From: [Flavobacterium] thermophilum
GTDB lineage: Bacteria > Bacillota > Bacilli > Bacillales > Anoxybacillaceae
DNA length: 64,000 nucleotides
Direction of reading: 5' to 3'
Assembly: GCA_900450595.1 (NCBI GenBank)
Contig: UGGS01000001.1
Coordinates: 496,001 to 560,000, forward strand
Position 1 is the first letter of the stretch; each line of letters opens with the position of its first letter. Below are positions 1 through 8,338 of the stretch, piece after piece. The translations under genes were made by a program, and so were the position numbers. The notes beneath the pieces are model-generated. The model did no database searches, was not told the DNA's origin, and saw nothing but the letters and a program-made list of their open reading frames with translations.

Positions 1-129
1 AATTATTTAAAGAAAAATCCGCCGATCAATGAGCAGATGATCCGGATGATGATGATGCAAATGGGCATGACCCCGTCGCAAAAGAAAATCAATCAAATGA
101 TGAAAATGATGAACAATCAACTGAAATAA
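1..129 (+). CDS. yneF: YneF (UPF0154) membrane protein, C-terminal end only
   Basis: The window opens inside this gene; 42 codons and a TAA stop are visible. The tail reads [20 protein letters not shown] and then [14 protein letters not shown], which I recognise as the strongly conserved end of the small Bacillus membrane protein YneF (about 72 residues, one N-terminal membrane helix that lies outside the window). Its function is unknown. In B. subtilis it sits just upstream of ccdA, and here the same neighbourhood is kept except that a two-gene ABC exporter lies between them. A strong intrinsic terminator follows immediately. The identification rests on remembered family sequence, but the match is long and specific. 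Confidence 0.9.
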   Translation, partial: NYLKKNPPINEQMIRMMMMQMGMTPSQKKINQMMKMMNNQLK

Positions 130-137
130 GCAAAACA

Positions 138-167
138 GACACTCGATCGAGAGTGTCTTTTTATTTT
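138..167 (+). terminator. Rho-independent terminator after yneF
   Basis: A 7-bp perfect stem, GACACTC (138-144) pairing with GAGTGTC (151-157), encloses a 6-base loop and is followed by a T-rich tract. It separates yneF from the ABC exporter genes. Confidence 0.85.
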
Positions 168-253
168 GCCAAAATGTTCTTTCAAAATTTTTCTAGTTTT
201 GTTACAATAATATGGCGATTGTTCGTCAGCCAAATGAAAGGAGGGCGGGCCTT

Positions 254-1993
254 ATGCGCGTGTTTCGCGATTTGTTTTGGTTTTTCCGTCAAGAAAAGAA
301 GGCGTATATCACCGGCATTTTCGTGCTTGTCATCGTGGCGTTTTTGGAGACAGTCCCGCCGAAAGTGATCGGCTTGTTGGTCGATCATATGAAAAACGGC
401 ACGATGACAAAAGAAGTGCTCATCCGCTGGATCGCCGTCCTCGCCGCCGTTGCGGCGGCGCTTTACGGGCTCCGCTACGCTTGGCGCATTTTCATTTTCG
501 GTTCGGCGGTCAAGCTTGCCCGCCAGCTGCGCAACGAGCTGTATCAGCATTTTACGAACATGTCGCCTTCGTTTTACCAACGGAAGCGGATCGGGGATTT
601 AATGGCCCATGCGACCAACGATTTGCAGGCGATTCAACAAACGGCCGGAAGCGGCATTTTGACGCTCGTCGACTCGGTGACGCTCGGCGGGTTTGTCCTG
701 GCGACGATGGCGATATCGATCAGCTGGAAGCTGACGTTGATCAGCCTGCTGCCGCTGCCGGTGATGGCATGGGCGACAAGCCGGTATGGGGCGATGCTGC
801 ATGAACGGTTTTTAACGGCGCAAGCGGCGTTTTCGTCGCTGAACGACAAGGTGCAGGAAAGCGTCAACGGCATCCGCGTCATCAAGGCGTTCGGCTATGA
901 GGAACACGATGTCGAGGCGTTTCGCCGTCAATCGGAAGACGTCGTGGCGAAAAACGTTGCCGTCGCCAAAATTGACGCCTTGTTTGATCCGACGATCGGG
1001 CTGCTTGTTGGGCTGTCATTTTTTCTCGCTGTGGCGTTTGGCAGCCAAATGGTTTTGGCGGGCGAATTGACGATCGGCGAGCTTGTGTCGTTTACGACCT
1101 ACCTTGGCCTGCTTATTTGGCCGATGTTGGCGTTCGGCTGGCTGTTTAACATTGTTGAGCGAGGGCGTGCTTCGTACGACCGGGTGCGGGCGCTGTTGGC
1201 TGAACAAGATGAAATCAACGAACGTCCGGATGCCCTTCACATCGCTCCGCAAGGCGACATTGAGTATGATGTTCGTCAATTTGCCTATCCGGGGGAGGCG
1301 AAGCCGGCGCTTCGGGGCATTCGTTTTCAGCTCAAGCGTGGGGCGACGCTTGGCGTCGTCGGCAAAACGGGGGCGGGAAAAACGACGTTGCTTCGCCTGC
1401 TGCTGCGCGAGTTTGACGGCTATGACGGCGAGATTCGCTTCGGCGGCCGCGACATCCGCGATTATACGCTTTTCGCGCTCCGTTCGGCGATCGGCTACGT
1501 GCCGCAAGACCATTTCTTGTTTTCTGCCTCCATCCGCGACAACATCGCCTTTGCCAAGCCGGAAGCCAGAGAGGACGAGGTCGTCCGGGCGGCGCGGCTG
1601 GCCGACATCCATGAGGACATTTTGCAGTTTCCCGACGGGTATGAGACAGTCATCGGCGAGCGCGGCGTTTCCCTATCCGGCGGGCAAAAACAGCGGCTGT
1701 CCATCGCCCGGGCGCTTCTCATTGACCCAGAAGTGCTCATTTTTGATGACGCGTTGTCGGCTGTGGATGCGAAGACCGAGGCGCGGATTTTAGCGGCGCT
1801 CAAACAGGAGCGGCGCGGAAAAACGACGATCATCGCCGCTCATCGTTTAAGCGCGGTTGAGCATGCCGATTGGATTCTCGTCCTTGACGGGGGGCGAATT
1901 GTGCAGGCCGGAACGCACGAGCAGCTGATGACAGAAGACGGCTGGTATCGTGACATGCACCGACGCCAGCAGCTTGAGGCGCTTGCGGAGTAA
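254..1993 (+). CDS. ABC multidrug exporter half, BmrC/YheI type (degenerate ATP site)
   Basis: A 579-residue fused ABC half-transporter: about six membrane helices in the first 300 residues, then a nucleotide-binding domain. Visible motifs are Walker A GKTGAGKTT (near residue 370), signature LSGGQ (near 474) and Walker B LIFDDALSAVD (near 498). The residue after the Walker B Asp, normally the catalytic Glu, is Asp; this is the hallmark of the BmrC-like half of heterodimeric exporters. The next gene supplies the complementary half. Start chosen at ATG 254, which has AAAGGAGGG about 8 bases upstream; an upstream in-frame ATG at 212 has no ribosome site. Expected at the plasma membrane exporting hydrophobic drugs; actual substrate unknown. 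Confidence 0.88.
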   Translation: MRVFRDLFWFFRQEKKAYITGIFVLVIVAFLETVPPKVIGLLVDHMKNGTMTKEVLIRWIAVLAAVAAALYGLRYAWRIFIFGSAVKLARQLRNELYQHFTNMSPSFYQRKRIGDLMAHATNDLQAIQQTAGSGILTLVDSVTLGGFVLATMAISISWKLTLISLLPLPVMAWATSRYGAMLHERFLTAQAAFSSLNDKVQESVNGIRVIKAFGYEEHDVEAFRRQSEDVVAKNVAVAKIDALFDPTIGLLVGLSFFLAVAFGSQMVLAGELTIGELVSFTTYLGLLIWPMLAFGWLFNIVERGRASYDRVRALLAEQDEINERPDALHIAPQGDIEYDVRQFAYPGEAKPALRGIRFQLKRGATLGVVGKTGAGKTTLLRLLLREFDGYDGEIRFGGRDIRDYTLFALRSAIGYVPQDHFLFSASIRDNIAFAKPEAREDEVVRAARLADIHEDILQFPDGYETVIGERGVSLSGGQKQRLSIARALLIDPEVLIFDDALSAVDAKTEARILAALKQERRGKTTIIAAHRLSAVEHADWILVLDGGRIVQAGTHEQLMTEDGWYRDMHRRQQLEALAE

Positions 1994-2082
1994 CAACAGG
2001 TCTGAACGTTCGAGCTCTCGCCGAAAACGAGCGGAGCGAAAAGCTTGAAAATACAAGTTGTTTGTGGAATAGGGGGAAGTGG

Positions 2083-3861
2083 ATGAACGACCGATGGTTG
2101 ACAACAAAAGAGCAGCGGCGCGTCTTATGGCGGCTGCTCGCTTATATGGGAAGATACAAAAAAGAAACGGCGCTTGCGTTTGCGCTTCTTCTGTTGGCAA
2201 CGGCCGGGGAGCTTTCCGGCCCGTATTTGGTGAAAGTGTTCATTGATGACTATTTGGTGCCGGGCCGCCTCGCTTTTGGACCGGTGGCGGCGCTGGCCGC
2301 CGCCTATCTCGGCGTGCTCGTCTTGAAAACGATCATTTCCTACTTCCAGCTTGTCGAGTTTCAGCGGCTCGCTTTGTACGTCATTCAAGCGCTGCGGATG
2401 GATGTGTTTGCGAAAGTGCACCGGCTCGGGATGAGCTATTTTGACCGGACGCCGGGCGGAAGCATCGTTTCGCGGGTGACGAACGATACAGAAGCGATCA
2501 AGGACATGTTCATCAGCGTCCTAGCGGCCTTTGTGCAAAACGGCTTGTTTGTCATCGGCGTGTTTGTCGCTATGTTTTCGCTTGATGCTAAGCTTGCGTT
2601 GTTTTGCCTGTTCATCCTCCCGGCGATCGCGTTCATCATGCACACATACCGCCGCTACAGCTCAGTGTTTTATCAAGAGATGCGCGAACGGCTGAGCGAA
2701 CTGAACGCCAAATTGAACGAATCGCTGCAAGGAATGGCCGTCATTCAAGCGTTCCGCCAGCAGCGCCGTTTATATCAAGAGTTTGCCGCCGTCAATGAAG
2801 CGCATTACAAGGCGGGGATGAAAAACATCCACCTTGATGGACTGTTGCTTCGACCGGCGATCGATGTGGTGTATATGTTGTCGATCATGGTTGTGCTCAG
2901 CTTTTTTGGCATCACGGCGCTTGATGGCCCAGTTGAGATCGGCGTGCTGTATGCGTTTGTCAACTATTTGGAGCGCTTTTTCGAACCGGTGACGCAAATG
3001 ATGATGCGCCTGTCTCTTTACCAGCAGGCGATCGTTTCCGCCTCTCGCGTGTTTGCCCTTCTTGATCATCAAGAAGAGGCGCCGGCCAATCCAAATCGGT
3101 CGCCGCATGTGATCGAGCGCGGGGAAATCGAATTTCGGGATGTCAGCTTTTCCTACGACGGCAAACGGGATGTGCTGAAACGGCTGTCGTTTGTCATCCG
3201 TCCAGGTCAGACGGTCGCGTTTGTCGGCCATACCGGCAGCGGCAAAAGTTCGATCATCAACTTGCTCATGCGCTTTTATGAGTTTGACCGCGGCGATATT
3301 TTGCTTGACGGCCGGTCGATCCGCGATTACTCGCGCGCCGAGCTGCGCCGCCGCCTCGGCCTTGTCTTGCAAGATCCGTTTTTGTTTTACGGGACGGTCA
3401 AAGAGAACATTCGCATGTATAATCAGGAACTGGACGACGAAGCCATTAAGGAGGCCGCTCGGCTCGTGCAGGCCGATGCGTTTATTGAGCAATTGCCCGG
3501 CGGCTACGACCATGTGCTCGCCGAGCGCGGGGCGACGTTATCAAGCGGTCAGCGCCAGCTTCTTTCCTTTGCTCGCACGATCGCTGCTGATCCGAAAATT
3601 TTGGTGCTCGATGAGGCGACCGCCCATATTGACACCGAAACAGAGGAAGCGATTCAAGATGCGCTCATGCGCATGCGGAAAGGGCGGACGACGATCGCCA
3701 TCGCCCACCGTCTATCAACGATTCAAGACGCTGATCAAATTTTCGTCCTCCACCGCGGCGAAATCATCGAGCGCGGTACGCATCAGCAACTGCTGGCGCA
3801 AAAAGGGCTTTACTACCAAATGTACTTGCTGCAAAACGGCCTCGTCGACGTCCATGCGTAA
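2083..3861 (+). CDS. ABC multidrug exporter half, BmrD/YheH type (catalytic ATP site)
   Basis: A 592-residue half-transporter with six membrane helices and a C-terminal ATPase domain. Walker A is GHTGSGKSS (near 382), the signature is LSSGQ rather than LSGGQ (near 486), and Walker B LVLDEAT keeps the catalytic Glu. With the preceding gene this makes one good and one degenerate ATP site, as in B. subtilis BmrCD. It is shorter than B. subtilis YheH (about 670 residues), lacking that protein's extra insertion. ATG 2083 is chosen because AGGGGGAAG lies about 4-11 bases before it; an in-frame TTG at 2062 lacks one. The 89-base gap to the upstream gene suggests co-transcription. Confidence 0.88.
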   Translation: MNDRWLTTKEQRRVLWRLLAYMGRYKKETALAFALLLLATAGELSGPYLVKVFIDDYLVPGRLAFGPVAALAAAYLGVLVLKTIISYFQLVEFQRLALYVIQALRMDVFAKVHRLGMSYFDRTPGGSIVSRVTNDTEAIKDMFISVLAAFVQNGLFVIGVFVAMFSLDAKLALFCLFILPAIAFIMHTYRRYSSVFYQEMRERLSELNAKLNESLQGMAVIQAFRQQRRLYQEFAAVNEAHYKAGMKNIHLDGLLLRPAIDVVYMLSIMVVLSFFGITALDGPVEIGVLYAFVNYLERFFEPVTQMMMRLSLYQQAIVSASRVFALLDHQEEAPANPNRSPHVIERGEIEFRDVSFSYDGKRDVLKRLSFVIRPGQTVAFVGHTGSGKSSIINLLMRFYEFDRGDILLDGRSIRDYSRAELRRRLGLVLQDPFLFYGTVKENIRMYNQELDDEAIKEAARLVQADAFIEQLPGGYDHVLAERGATLSSGQRQLLSFARTIAADPKILVLDEATAHIDTETEEAIQDALMRMRKGRTTIAIAHRLSTIQDADQIFVLHRGEIIERGTHQQLLAQKGLYYQMYLLQNGLVDVHA

Positions 3862-3901
3862 ATGGCGGCGTTTTGCCGCCCCTGCTTGGAACAAAAAGAA
3901 G

Positions 3902-3935
3902 AAAGCGCCATGTCCCGCCTAGCGGGAGGCGCTTT
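3902..3935. terminator. Bidirectional terminator hairpin
   Basis: AAAGCGCC (3902-3909) pairs with GGCGCTTT (about 3927-3934), with an inner CCCGC/GCGGG stem. On the minus strand it is followed by CTTTCTTCTTTTTGTT. It lies between the converging ABC exporter and Spo0E-like genes and overlaps the last codons of the latter. Confidence 0.7.
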
Positions 3936-4098
3936 GCTTTCGCCGCTTGGTTTGTTCGCGTTGATAGGCATTGAGCAACGTGTCAAGTTCTTTGCTGATT
4001 TTCATGGCCGCCGCCGAGTTTAACCCCGTTTTGGCCACCGTGTCGACAAGCTCCATCCGTTTTTGTTCAATCAAGGTCAACAATTTGCATTTCGGCAC
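3919..4098 (-). CDS. Spo0E-family aspartyl-phosphate phosphatase (YnzD-like)
   Basis: A 59-residue protein below usual ORF length cut-offs. Read on the minus strand from GTG at 4098, preceded by AAAGGACGG at good spacing, it begins VPKCKLLTLIEQKRMELVDT and contains the Spo0E signature SKELD near residues 35-39 (Ser-x-x-Leu-Asp). Family members dephosphorylate Spo0A-phosphate and so delay or block sporulation. The location matches B. subtilis ynzD, which lies between yneF and ccdA. A C-terminal basic tail (TKRRKQSASR) is visible. The shared hairpin at its end terminates transcription. Confidence 0.88.
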   Translation of the reverse strand: MPKCKLLTLIEQKRMELVDTVAKTGLNSAAAMKISKELDTLLNAYQREQTKRRKQSASR

Positions 4099-4266
4099 GA
4101 ATCGACCGTCCTTTGCTTGAAGTATTGTGTATGGTGCTTTATACTATTTTATCAGTGAACGCAAAAATGGAAAATAGAAAAATTGACCAGGAACAATGAG
4201 AAACATGTTACGGGAAGAAGGAATTCTGCTAAAATAAAAAGTAAAAAAGCAGGGGCTGGTTCACCA

Positions 4267-4974
4267 ATGAATGATCTCAATCTATTTTTAGCGTTCGGCG
4301 CCGGGTTTTTGTCGTTTATTTCCCCGTGCTGCTTGCCGCTTTATCCGGCGTTTTTATCGTATATCACCGGCGTGTCGGTCAGCGAGTTGAAAGAGGAAAA
4401 CGCGATGCTGAACCGCCGCAGCTTATGGCATACGCTTTGCTTTTTGCTCGGCTTCTCGCTCATTTTTATCTCGCTTGGCTTTGGCACCTCGCTTCTTGGA
4501 AGGCTGTTTGTTGATTATCAAGATGCGATCCGGCAAATCGGCGCGGTCGTGATCGTCGCTCTTGGCCTCGTCGTCGCCGGGCTGTGGAAGCCGGCGTTTT
4601 TGCTGAAAGATCGGCGCATTTCGTTTCGTGAGCGGCCGTCCGGCTATTTCGGCTCCGTGCTGATCGGCATGGCGTTTGCCGCCGGTTGGACGCCGTGCAT
4701 GGGGCCGATTTTGGTGGCGGTTGTCGCTCTAGCCGCCACCAACCCGGGCTCAGGAATGATGTATATGCTTGCTTATACGCTTGGATTTGCCATTCCGTTT
4801 TTCATGTTGTCGTTTTTTATCGGCAAGCTGCAATGGATCCGCCGCCATAGCGCATCCATCATGAAGGCGGGCGGCTATGTCATGGTGGCGATGGGCGTCG
4901 TTTTGTACTTTGATTGGATGACAAAGCTGATTGCTTATATGACAAGCTTGTTTGGCGGATTTACTGGTTTTTAG
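4267..4974 (+). CDS. ccdA: Cytochrome c-type biogenesis protein CcdA
   Basis: A 235-residue polytopic membrane protein with about six helices, the same length as B. subtilis CcdA. It begins [20 protein letters not shown] followed at once by [12 protein letters not shown], and has a second conserved cysteine in WTPCMGP; this Cys pair passes electrons across the membrane from cytoplasmic thioredoxin to reduce apocytochrome c and sporulation thiol proteins. ATG 4267 is chosen for its family match and the weak AGGGGCT box before it; an in-frame upstream ATG (4183) would add an implausible polar leader. It is followed by yneI and ccdC in the conserved order. Confidence 0.95.
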   Translation: MNDLNLFLAFGAGFLSFISPCCLPLYPAFLSYITGVSVSELKEENAMLNRRSLWHTLCFLLGFSLIFISLGFGTSLLGRLFVDYQDAIRQIGAVVIVALGLVVAGLWKPAFLLKDRRISFRERPSGYFGSVLIGMAFAAGWTPCMGPILVAVVALAATNPGSGMMYMLAYTLGFAIPFFMLSFFIGKLQWIRRHSASIMKAGGYVMVAMGVVLYFDWMTKLIAYMTSLFGGFTGF

Positions 4975-5042
4975 CGGCGATGGAGCCGCCCTTTGTGCGG
5001 CTGTTGTTGGAGGAATATCGTTGAGGAGAGGGCGATGGAAAG

Positions 5043-5399
5043 ATGGCTGCCATTTTAATTGCTGACGATGCGAAGTTTATGCGGGTAACGCTGGCGCGCA
5101 TACTGGAAAAAACGGATCACACCGTAGCCGGTGAGGCGGAAAACGGCAAAGAGGCGGTCGAGCTGTATCGCCGGCTGCGCCCCGATCTTGTCATCATGGA
5201 CATTACGATGCCGGTCATGAATGGGATTGAAGCGGTGCGGGCGATTAAGGAGATCGATCCCGGGGCGAAAATCATCATCTGCTCGGCGCTCGGGCAGCAG
5301 CGTATGGTCGTTGAGGCCATTGAAGCCGGAGCGGCCGACTTCATCGTCAAGCCGTTTGAAGAAACCCGCGTGCTCGAGGCGATTGCCCGTCTTTTGTAA
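5043..5399 (+). CDS. yneI: Single-domain response regulator YneI (CcdB), CheY-like
   Basis: A 118-residue stand-alone receiver domain with no output domain. It begins MAAILIADDAKFMRVTLARI; the acidic pair is D8/D9, the phospho-acceptor Asp lies in LVIMDITMP near residue 52, and the conserved Lys is in FIVKPFE near residue 102. It lies between ccdA and ccdC exactly as in B. subtilis, where the gene is also called ccdB, although disruption there was not reported to abolish cytochrome c formation. Partner kinase unknown. An AGAGGGCGATGG-like box precedes the ATG. Confidence 0.9.
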   Translation: MAAILIADDAKFMRVTLARILEKTDHTVAGEAENGKEAVELYRRLRPDLVIMDITMPVMNGIEAVRAIKEIDPGAKIIICSALGQQRMVVEAIEAGAADFIVKPFEETRVLEAIARLL

Positions 5400-5600
5400 G
5401 CGGGCTTTGGCTTCGTACGGCATAGGAAGGCGCCGGCTTATGACCGCTGGAAGACAGCTGGCTGCGTTCCTCTTGGCAAGCGAGAGGGATGAAGCGAGCG
5501 CGATGTTTGGCGAAGGCGGGGGCGGCTGGAGAGGACGGTAGGCAAGCGGAGCGGTTTTTGCTATCATAGCGTTGTCCGTGAATTTTGTCGGAAGAAGGTG

Positions 5601-6080
5601 ATGGCTTTGGCGTTCATTACATCGCTCATCGCCGTTGTGATGGCGTTTTTCATCTTTTTTGTGCGCATGAAGGCGTCGGAAAAGCCGACGAATGCCAAAA
5701 AAATTATTTTGCCGCCGCTGTTTATGAGCACCGGGGCGCTGATGTTCATCGATCCGGTCTTTCGCGTTACGCGCGGGGAGCTCATCGAAGCGGTCATTCT
5801 CGGCCTGTTTTTCTCGCTGTTTCTCATTAAAACGTCAAAATTTGAAATCCGCGGCAGCGATATTTATTTGAAACGCTCAAAATCCTTTATTTGGATTTTG
5901 CTCGGGTTGATTGTCATTCGTCTTGGCTTGAAAACGTATTTAGGACGAACGATCGACTACCGCCAGTTAAGCGGCATGTTTTATTTGCTCGCGTTTTCGA
6001 TGATCGTCCCATGGCGGATTGCAATGTACGTTTCGTATAGAAAGCTGGCGGCGCAGCTGAAACCGCCAGTGCTGACATAA
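5601..6080 (+). CDS. ccdC: Cytochrome c biogenesis protein CcdC (YneJ)
   Basis: A 159-residue membrane protein of the CcdC family with four or five hydrophobic segments (about residues 3-22, 42-55, 63-78, 95-112, 128-145). It is the third member of the conserved ccdA-yneI-ccdC group; its molecular function is not established. ATG 5601 is chosen; the overlapping GTG at 5598 is also possible, since the GAAGAAGG box sits very close to both. The roughly 200 bases between yneI and this gene contain no recognisable gene. A clean terminator follows. Confidence 0.88.
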   Translation: MALAFITSLIAVVMAFFIFFVRMKASEKPTNAKKIILPPLFMSTGALMFIDPVFRVTRGELIEAVILGLFFSLFLIKTSKFEIRGSDIYLKRSKSFIWILLGLIVIRLGLKTYLGRTIDYRQLSGMFYLLAFSMIVPWRIAMYVSYRKLAAQLKPPVLT

Positions 6081-6081
6081 A

Positions 6082-6114
6082 GAGCTGTCCCGCTGATGGA
6101 CAGCTCCCTTTTTT
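6082..6114 (+). terminator. Rho-independent terminator after ccdC
   Basis: GAGCTGTCC (6082-6090) pairs perfectly with GGACAGCTC (6098-6106), followed by CCTTTTTT. Confidence 0.9.
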
Positions 6115-6269
6115 GTTGCGCCAAGCCGCTTCACTTCGCTTCCCTGGAATTGTCCCGCAGACGGAACTGAAGTCGTCGGTCCCGGCCTAAAAAGCTGCTT
6201 GTTTGGGCCGCTTTTTCCATGCTGAAACAGACGAAAGCCGCCGGTCAGCCTTAGAAGAAAGGCGGAACG

Positions 6270-6704
6270 TCAGCGGCTTTCCAATAAATGTTTATAAGGG
6301 GCGAGATCGATGTTCTTCGCCTGCAATGTCCGGATCAAAAACTTATGGTCGCGCTTGGGGGTTGCGATGATGTAGCCGCGGATCAGCAAGTCGCGTGTGA
6401 TGCGCGGCGCCTGTTCCTTCAAGGCAAGCTCGCCGATTTTGCCGGCGATCTTTTGCCGCGCGACGTCGCGGAACAATTCCGGCACAGGGCGAACCAATTC
6501 CTCAAGCAGCGCCTTTTCTTCTTCCCCCCATAGATGACGCGTCTGTTCAATGTAATATTCCTGCCAGTCGAGCTCCGATTTCCCATCTTCTTTCGGCAGC
6601 CGCTTCAAAAACTTGCGGAACATGAAAAAGCCGCCGATCGACATCATGACAAGCAAAAAGACGACCCAAAGCAAAATAAACCAAAGAAACCATCCGGTCA
6701 GCAC
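6270..6704 (-). CDS. yneK: DUF2621 membrane protein YneK
   Basis: A 144-residue protein with one strong N-terminal membrane helix (LTGWFLWFILLWVVFLLVMM) followed by a cytoplasmic domain containing DWQEYYIEQTRHLW and the conserved ELFRDVARQKIAGKIGELAL. I recognise it as the B. subtilis YneK family (DUF2621), function unknown; it also neighbours the ccd genes in B. subtilis. The start is set at GTG 6704 because GGGGTGGGG lies 3-11 bases upstream and the protein then aligns with YneK's N-terminus; an upstream in-frame GTG (6713) has no spacing for a ribosome site. An AAAGCCGC/GCGGCTTT hairpin with a long loop at 6235-6282 may terminate it. Confidence 0.87.
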   Translation of the reverse strand: MLTGWFLWFILLWVVFLLVMMSIGGFFMFRKFLKRLPKEDGKSELDWQEYYIEQTRHLWGEEEKALLEELVRPVPELFRDVARQKIAGKIGELALKEQAPRITRDLLIRGYIIATPKRDHKFLIRTLQAKNIDLAPYKHLLESR

Positions 6705-7019
6705 GATCCCCACCCCAACTACTGATCGAGAGTTTGTCTTCTGCTGTCCGCAACAAGCAGGGCGGCAGAAGACAAGTTTCGTCTATTATTATGTCGAAAA
6801 GCGCAAGGTTTGGCAAGCTTTGAGAGCGCGTCCAGCGTTCTGTTACGGTCCGTAACGCAACTGTAACGCAACTGTAAAGATGCCTGTCCCGTCCTAGAGC
6901 GTCAACGGTTTTGAAATAGGCTGCCCGCTCGTCTGGAAATGAAAGACAGTGACGCGCCTAGTTTTGCCTGTTAATCTAGTAAGAAAAGAGAAACAGGAAG
7001 AACGATGGAGGCAAGGTGG
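6705..7019. other. Intergenic region, divergent, no gene seen
   Basis: About 315 bases between yneK (leftward) and the cell-wall hydrolase (rightward). It contains near-duplicate AACTGTAACGCAACTGTAA (6857-6876) but no open frame or RNA I can support. It should contain the promoters of both genes; I cannot place them with confidence. Confidence 0.5.
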
Positions 7020-7679
7020 ATGATGGAAATGAAGAAAACAATTGCAGCGCTGGCCATAGCTTGCAGTCTGGCGCTTGGTTCACAATCGGTGCTGGCGGAA
7101 GCGGCGGGCTCCTATACATACTACCAAGTGAAAAAAGGCGATACGCTGTCGAAAATCGCCAAACAATATCATACAACGGTGGCTTCACTAAAATCGCTGA
7201 ACAGTTTAAAAACGGATACGATCCGCATTGGCGCGAAATTGAAAGTCCCGGCGGCTGCGAAGCGTCCCGCCTTGGCATCAGCCGGCAAAAAGGCGATTTC
7301 GCTCACTGCCGCCGACCGGAAGCTGCTCGCCCAGCTTGTGCAGGCGGAGACCGGTTCGAGCGAGCCGTTTGCCGGCAAGGTGGAAGTGGCGCTTGTGATT
7401 TTAAACCGCACAAAGCATCCGGAGTTTCCAAAGACGGTGCGCGGCGTCATTTATCAAAAAACGAAATCCGGCTATGCGTTTGTGCCAGCCAAAACGGGGA
7501 AATTGACCCGCATTCAGCCGACCAAGCAAGATTACGAGGCGGTCGACAAGGCGCTAGCCTTATTCCCAAACGATCGCCGCGGCTCGCTTTATTTCTACAA
7601 TCCGAAAATCACCAAAGACAAATGGATGTTGTCGCGTCCGGTGACGATTCGCATCGGGCACCATGTCTTCGCGAGATGA
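7020..7679 (+). CDS. LysM / SleB-CwlJ family cell-wall hydrolase (YkvT-like)
   Basis: A 219-residue secreted protein. It has an N-terminal signal peptide (MMEMKKTIAALAIACSLALG, probable cleavage after VLA near residue 26), one LysM peptidoglycan-binding repeat (about residues 33-78, YYQVKKGDTLSKIAKQYH) and a C-terminal hydrolase_2 domain with the family's conserved Glu in LVQAETGSSEPFAG and the LNRTKHPEFP segment. SleB/CwlJ domains cleave spore cortex or vegetative peptidoglycan as muramidase-like lytic enzymes. ATG 7020 is chosen since GGAGG lies 8 bases before it; the ATG at 7005 is upstream of that box. A YkvT-like role is inferred from architecture. Confidence 0.85.
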   Translation: MMEMKKTIAALAIACSLALGSQSVLAEAAGSYTYYQVKKGDTLSKIAKQYHTTVASLKSLNSLKTDTIRIGAKLKVPAAAKRPALASAGKKAISLTAADRKLLAQLVQAETGSSEPFAGKVEVALVILNRTKHPEFPKTVRGVIYQKTKSGYAFVPAKTGKLTRIQPTKQDYEAVDKALALFPNDRRGSLYFYNPKITKDKWMLSRPVTIRIGHHVFAR

Positions 7680-7712
7680 ACGGGGTCGAATAAGGCCTCG
7701 TTCTTTTGTTTT
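7678..7712 (+). terminator. Rho-independent terminator after the LysM hydrolase
   Basis: GAACGGGG (7678-7685) pairs with CCTCGTTC (7696-7703, one G-T pair), followed by TTTTGTTTT. Confidence 0.7.
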
Positions 7713-7721
7713 GTGCATAGC

Positions 7722-7856
7722 GGCGGGCAGCCGGTGGTGACGCTTCTGATGGTGCATGCCCAAGATCATTTAATGACGGCGATCACGGTCAAGGATTTAG
7801 CCGCTGAATTCGTGGAGCTGTATGAAGCGCTCAAGCGGCAAACAACCGAATCATAA
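7722..7856 (+). pseudogene. Remnant of a PTS lactose/cellobiose-family IIA gene (3' end only)
   Basis: About 45 codons in one frame end at TAA 7854-7856 and read [20 protein letters not shown], then [20 protein letters not shown]. The segment [19 protein letters not shown] is the highly conserved C-terminal helix of enzyme IIA of the lactose/cellobiose PTS family (LicA/CelC type). The first 55 or so residues of such a protein, including the phospho-accepting histidine, are absent, and the frame upstream runs into the terminator of the hydrolase gene. No other PTS gene is nearby, so this is a decayed fragment, not a gene. Confidence 0.85.
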
Positions 7857-7917
7857 TTGTCGTCGGCCGGCTTGTTGACCGGGTGAGGATGATTCGCTTC
7901 AACGGGAATGAACCCAA

Positions 7918-7966
7918 GGCGGGCGGCAACGGGCTGTTCTAGCGACCGCCCGCTTTGTTGATTTTA
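7918..7966. terminator. Hairpin, probable bidirectional terminator
   Basis: GCGGGCGG (7919-7926) pairs with CCGCCCGC (7946-7953), followed by TTTGTTGATTTT. It lies downstream of the PTS remnant and may be a leftover of the lost operon or serve sspP on the other strand. Confidence 0.55.
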
Positions 7967-8066
7967 CAATAATTTTATTATGTGAACATAAGGGCGCCAG
8001 CCGTTCAGCCCTCCCGGCTGCCGCCGGTCTCGGCTGAACGGAGAAGGAAAACTCCGCTTGTTTGCG

Positions 8067-8213
8067 TCACATATCGTGGCTTGTGTTGTGCTTTTGCCGC
8101 GTGTGATTGCGGTTCTTCACTTTTTTCGAACCGTCAAGCGGCTCCGGCTGCCCAGGATTGTCGCCTTTTGGGGCGTTTTTGCGCATATCTTTGCCGTCGT
8201 TTTTGTTCGTCAT
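8067..8213 (-). CDS. sspP: Small acid-soluble spore protein P
   Basis: A 48-residue protein read from ATG 8213 with AAAGGAGGG upstream. The sequence [20 protein letters not shown], then [20 protein letters not shown], is almost identical to my memory of B. subtilis SspP. It is a minor spore-core protein made in the forespore. In B. subtilis sspP forms an operon with sspO, divergent from the aconitase gene; here the same block is kept, but a plus-strand gene lies between sspO and sspP and sspP has its own sigma-G-like promoter. Confidence 0.95.
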   Translation of the reverse strand: MTNKNDGKDMRKNAPKGDNPGQPEPLDGSKKVKNRNHTRQKHNTSHDM

Positions 8214-8235
8214 TTGTTGTCCCTCCTTTGTCCGT

Positions 8236-8265
8236 TAGCATGCGGCGTTGTGCTTTCGCTTATTC
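8236..8265 (-). promoter_or_regulatory. Sigma-G-like promoter of sspP
   Basis: On the minus strand GAATA (8265-8261) is separated by 18 bases from CATGCTA (8242-8236), matching forespore sigma-G consensus elements, about 23 bases before the sspP ATG. Confidence 0.65.
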
Positions 8266-8338
8266 GGCGCATAATTTGCGCCCGGTTTGAAACGATAAGT
8301 AGTGAACGACCGCAATGACTGCGAAGGAGGGACGAGCC

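Noticed and set aside
182..580. Minus-strand open frame of 132 codons
   Set aside because: It is a shadow of the ABC exporter gene; no ribosome site and low-complexity Arg/His-rich translation.
8058..8318. 86-codon hydrophobic plus-strand frame
   Set aside because: It is the antisense of sspP, whose reading is unambiguous.
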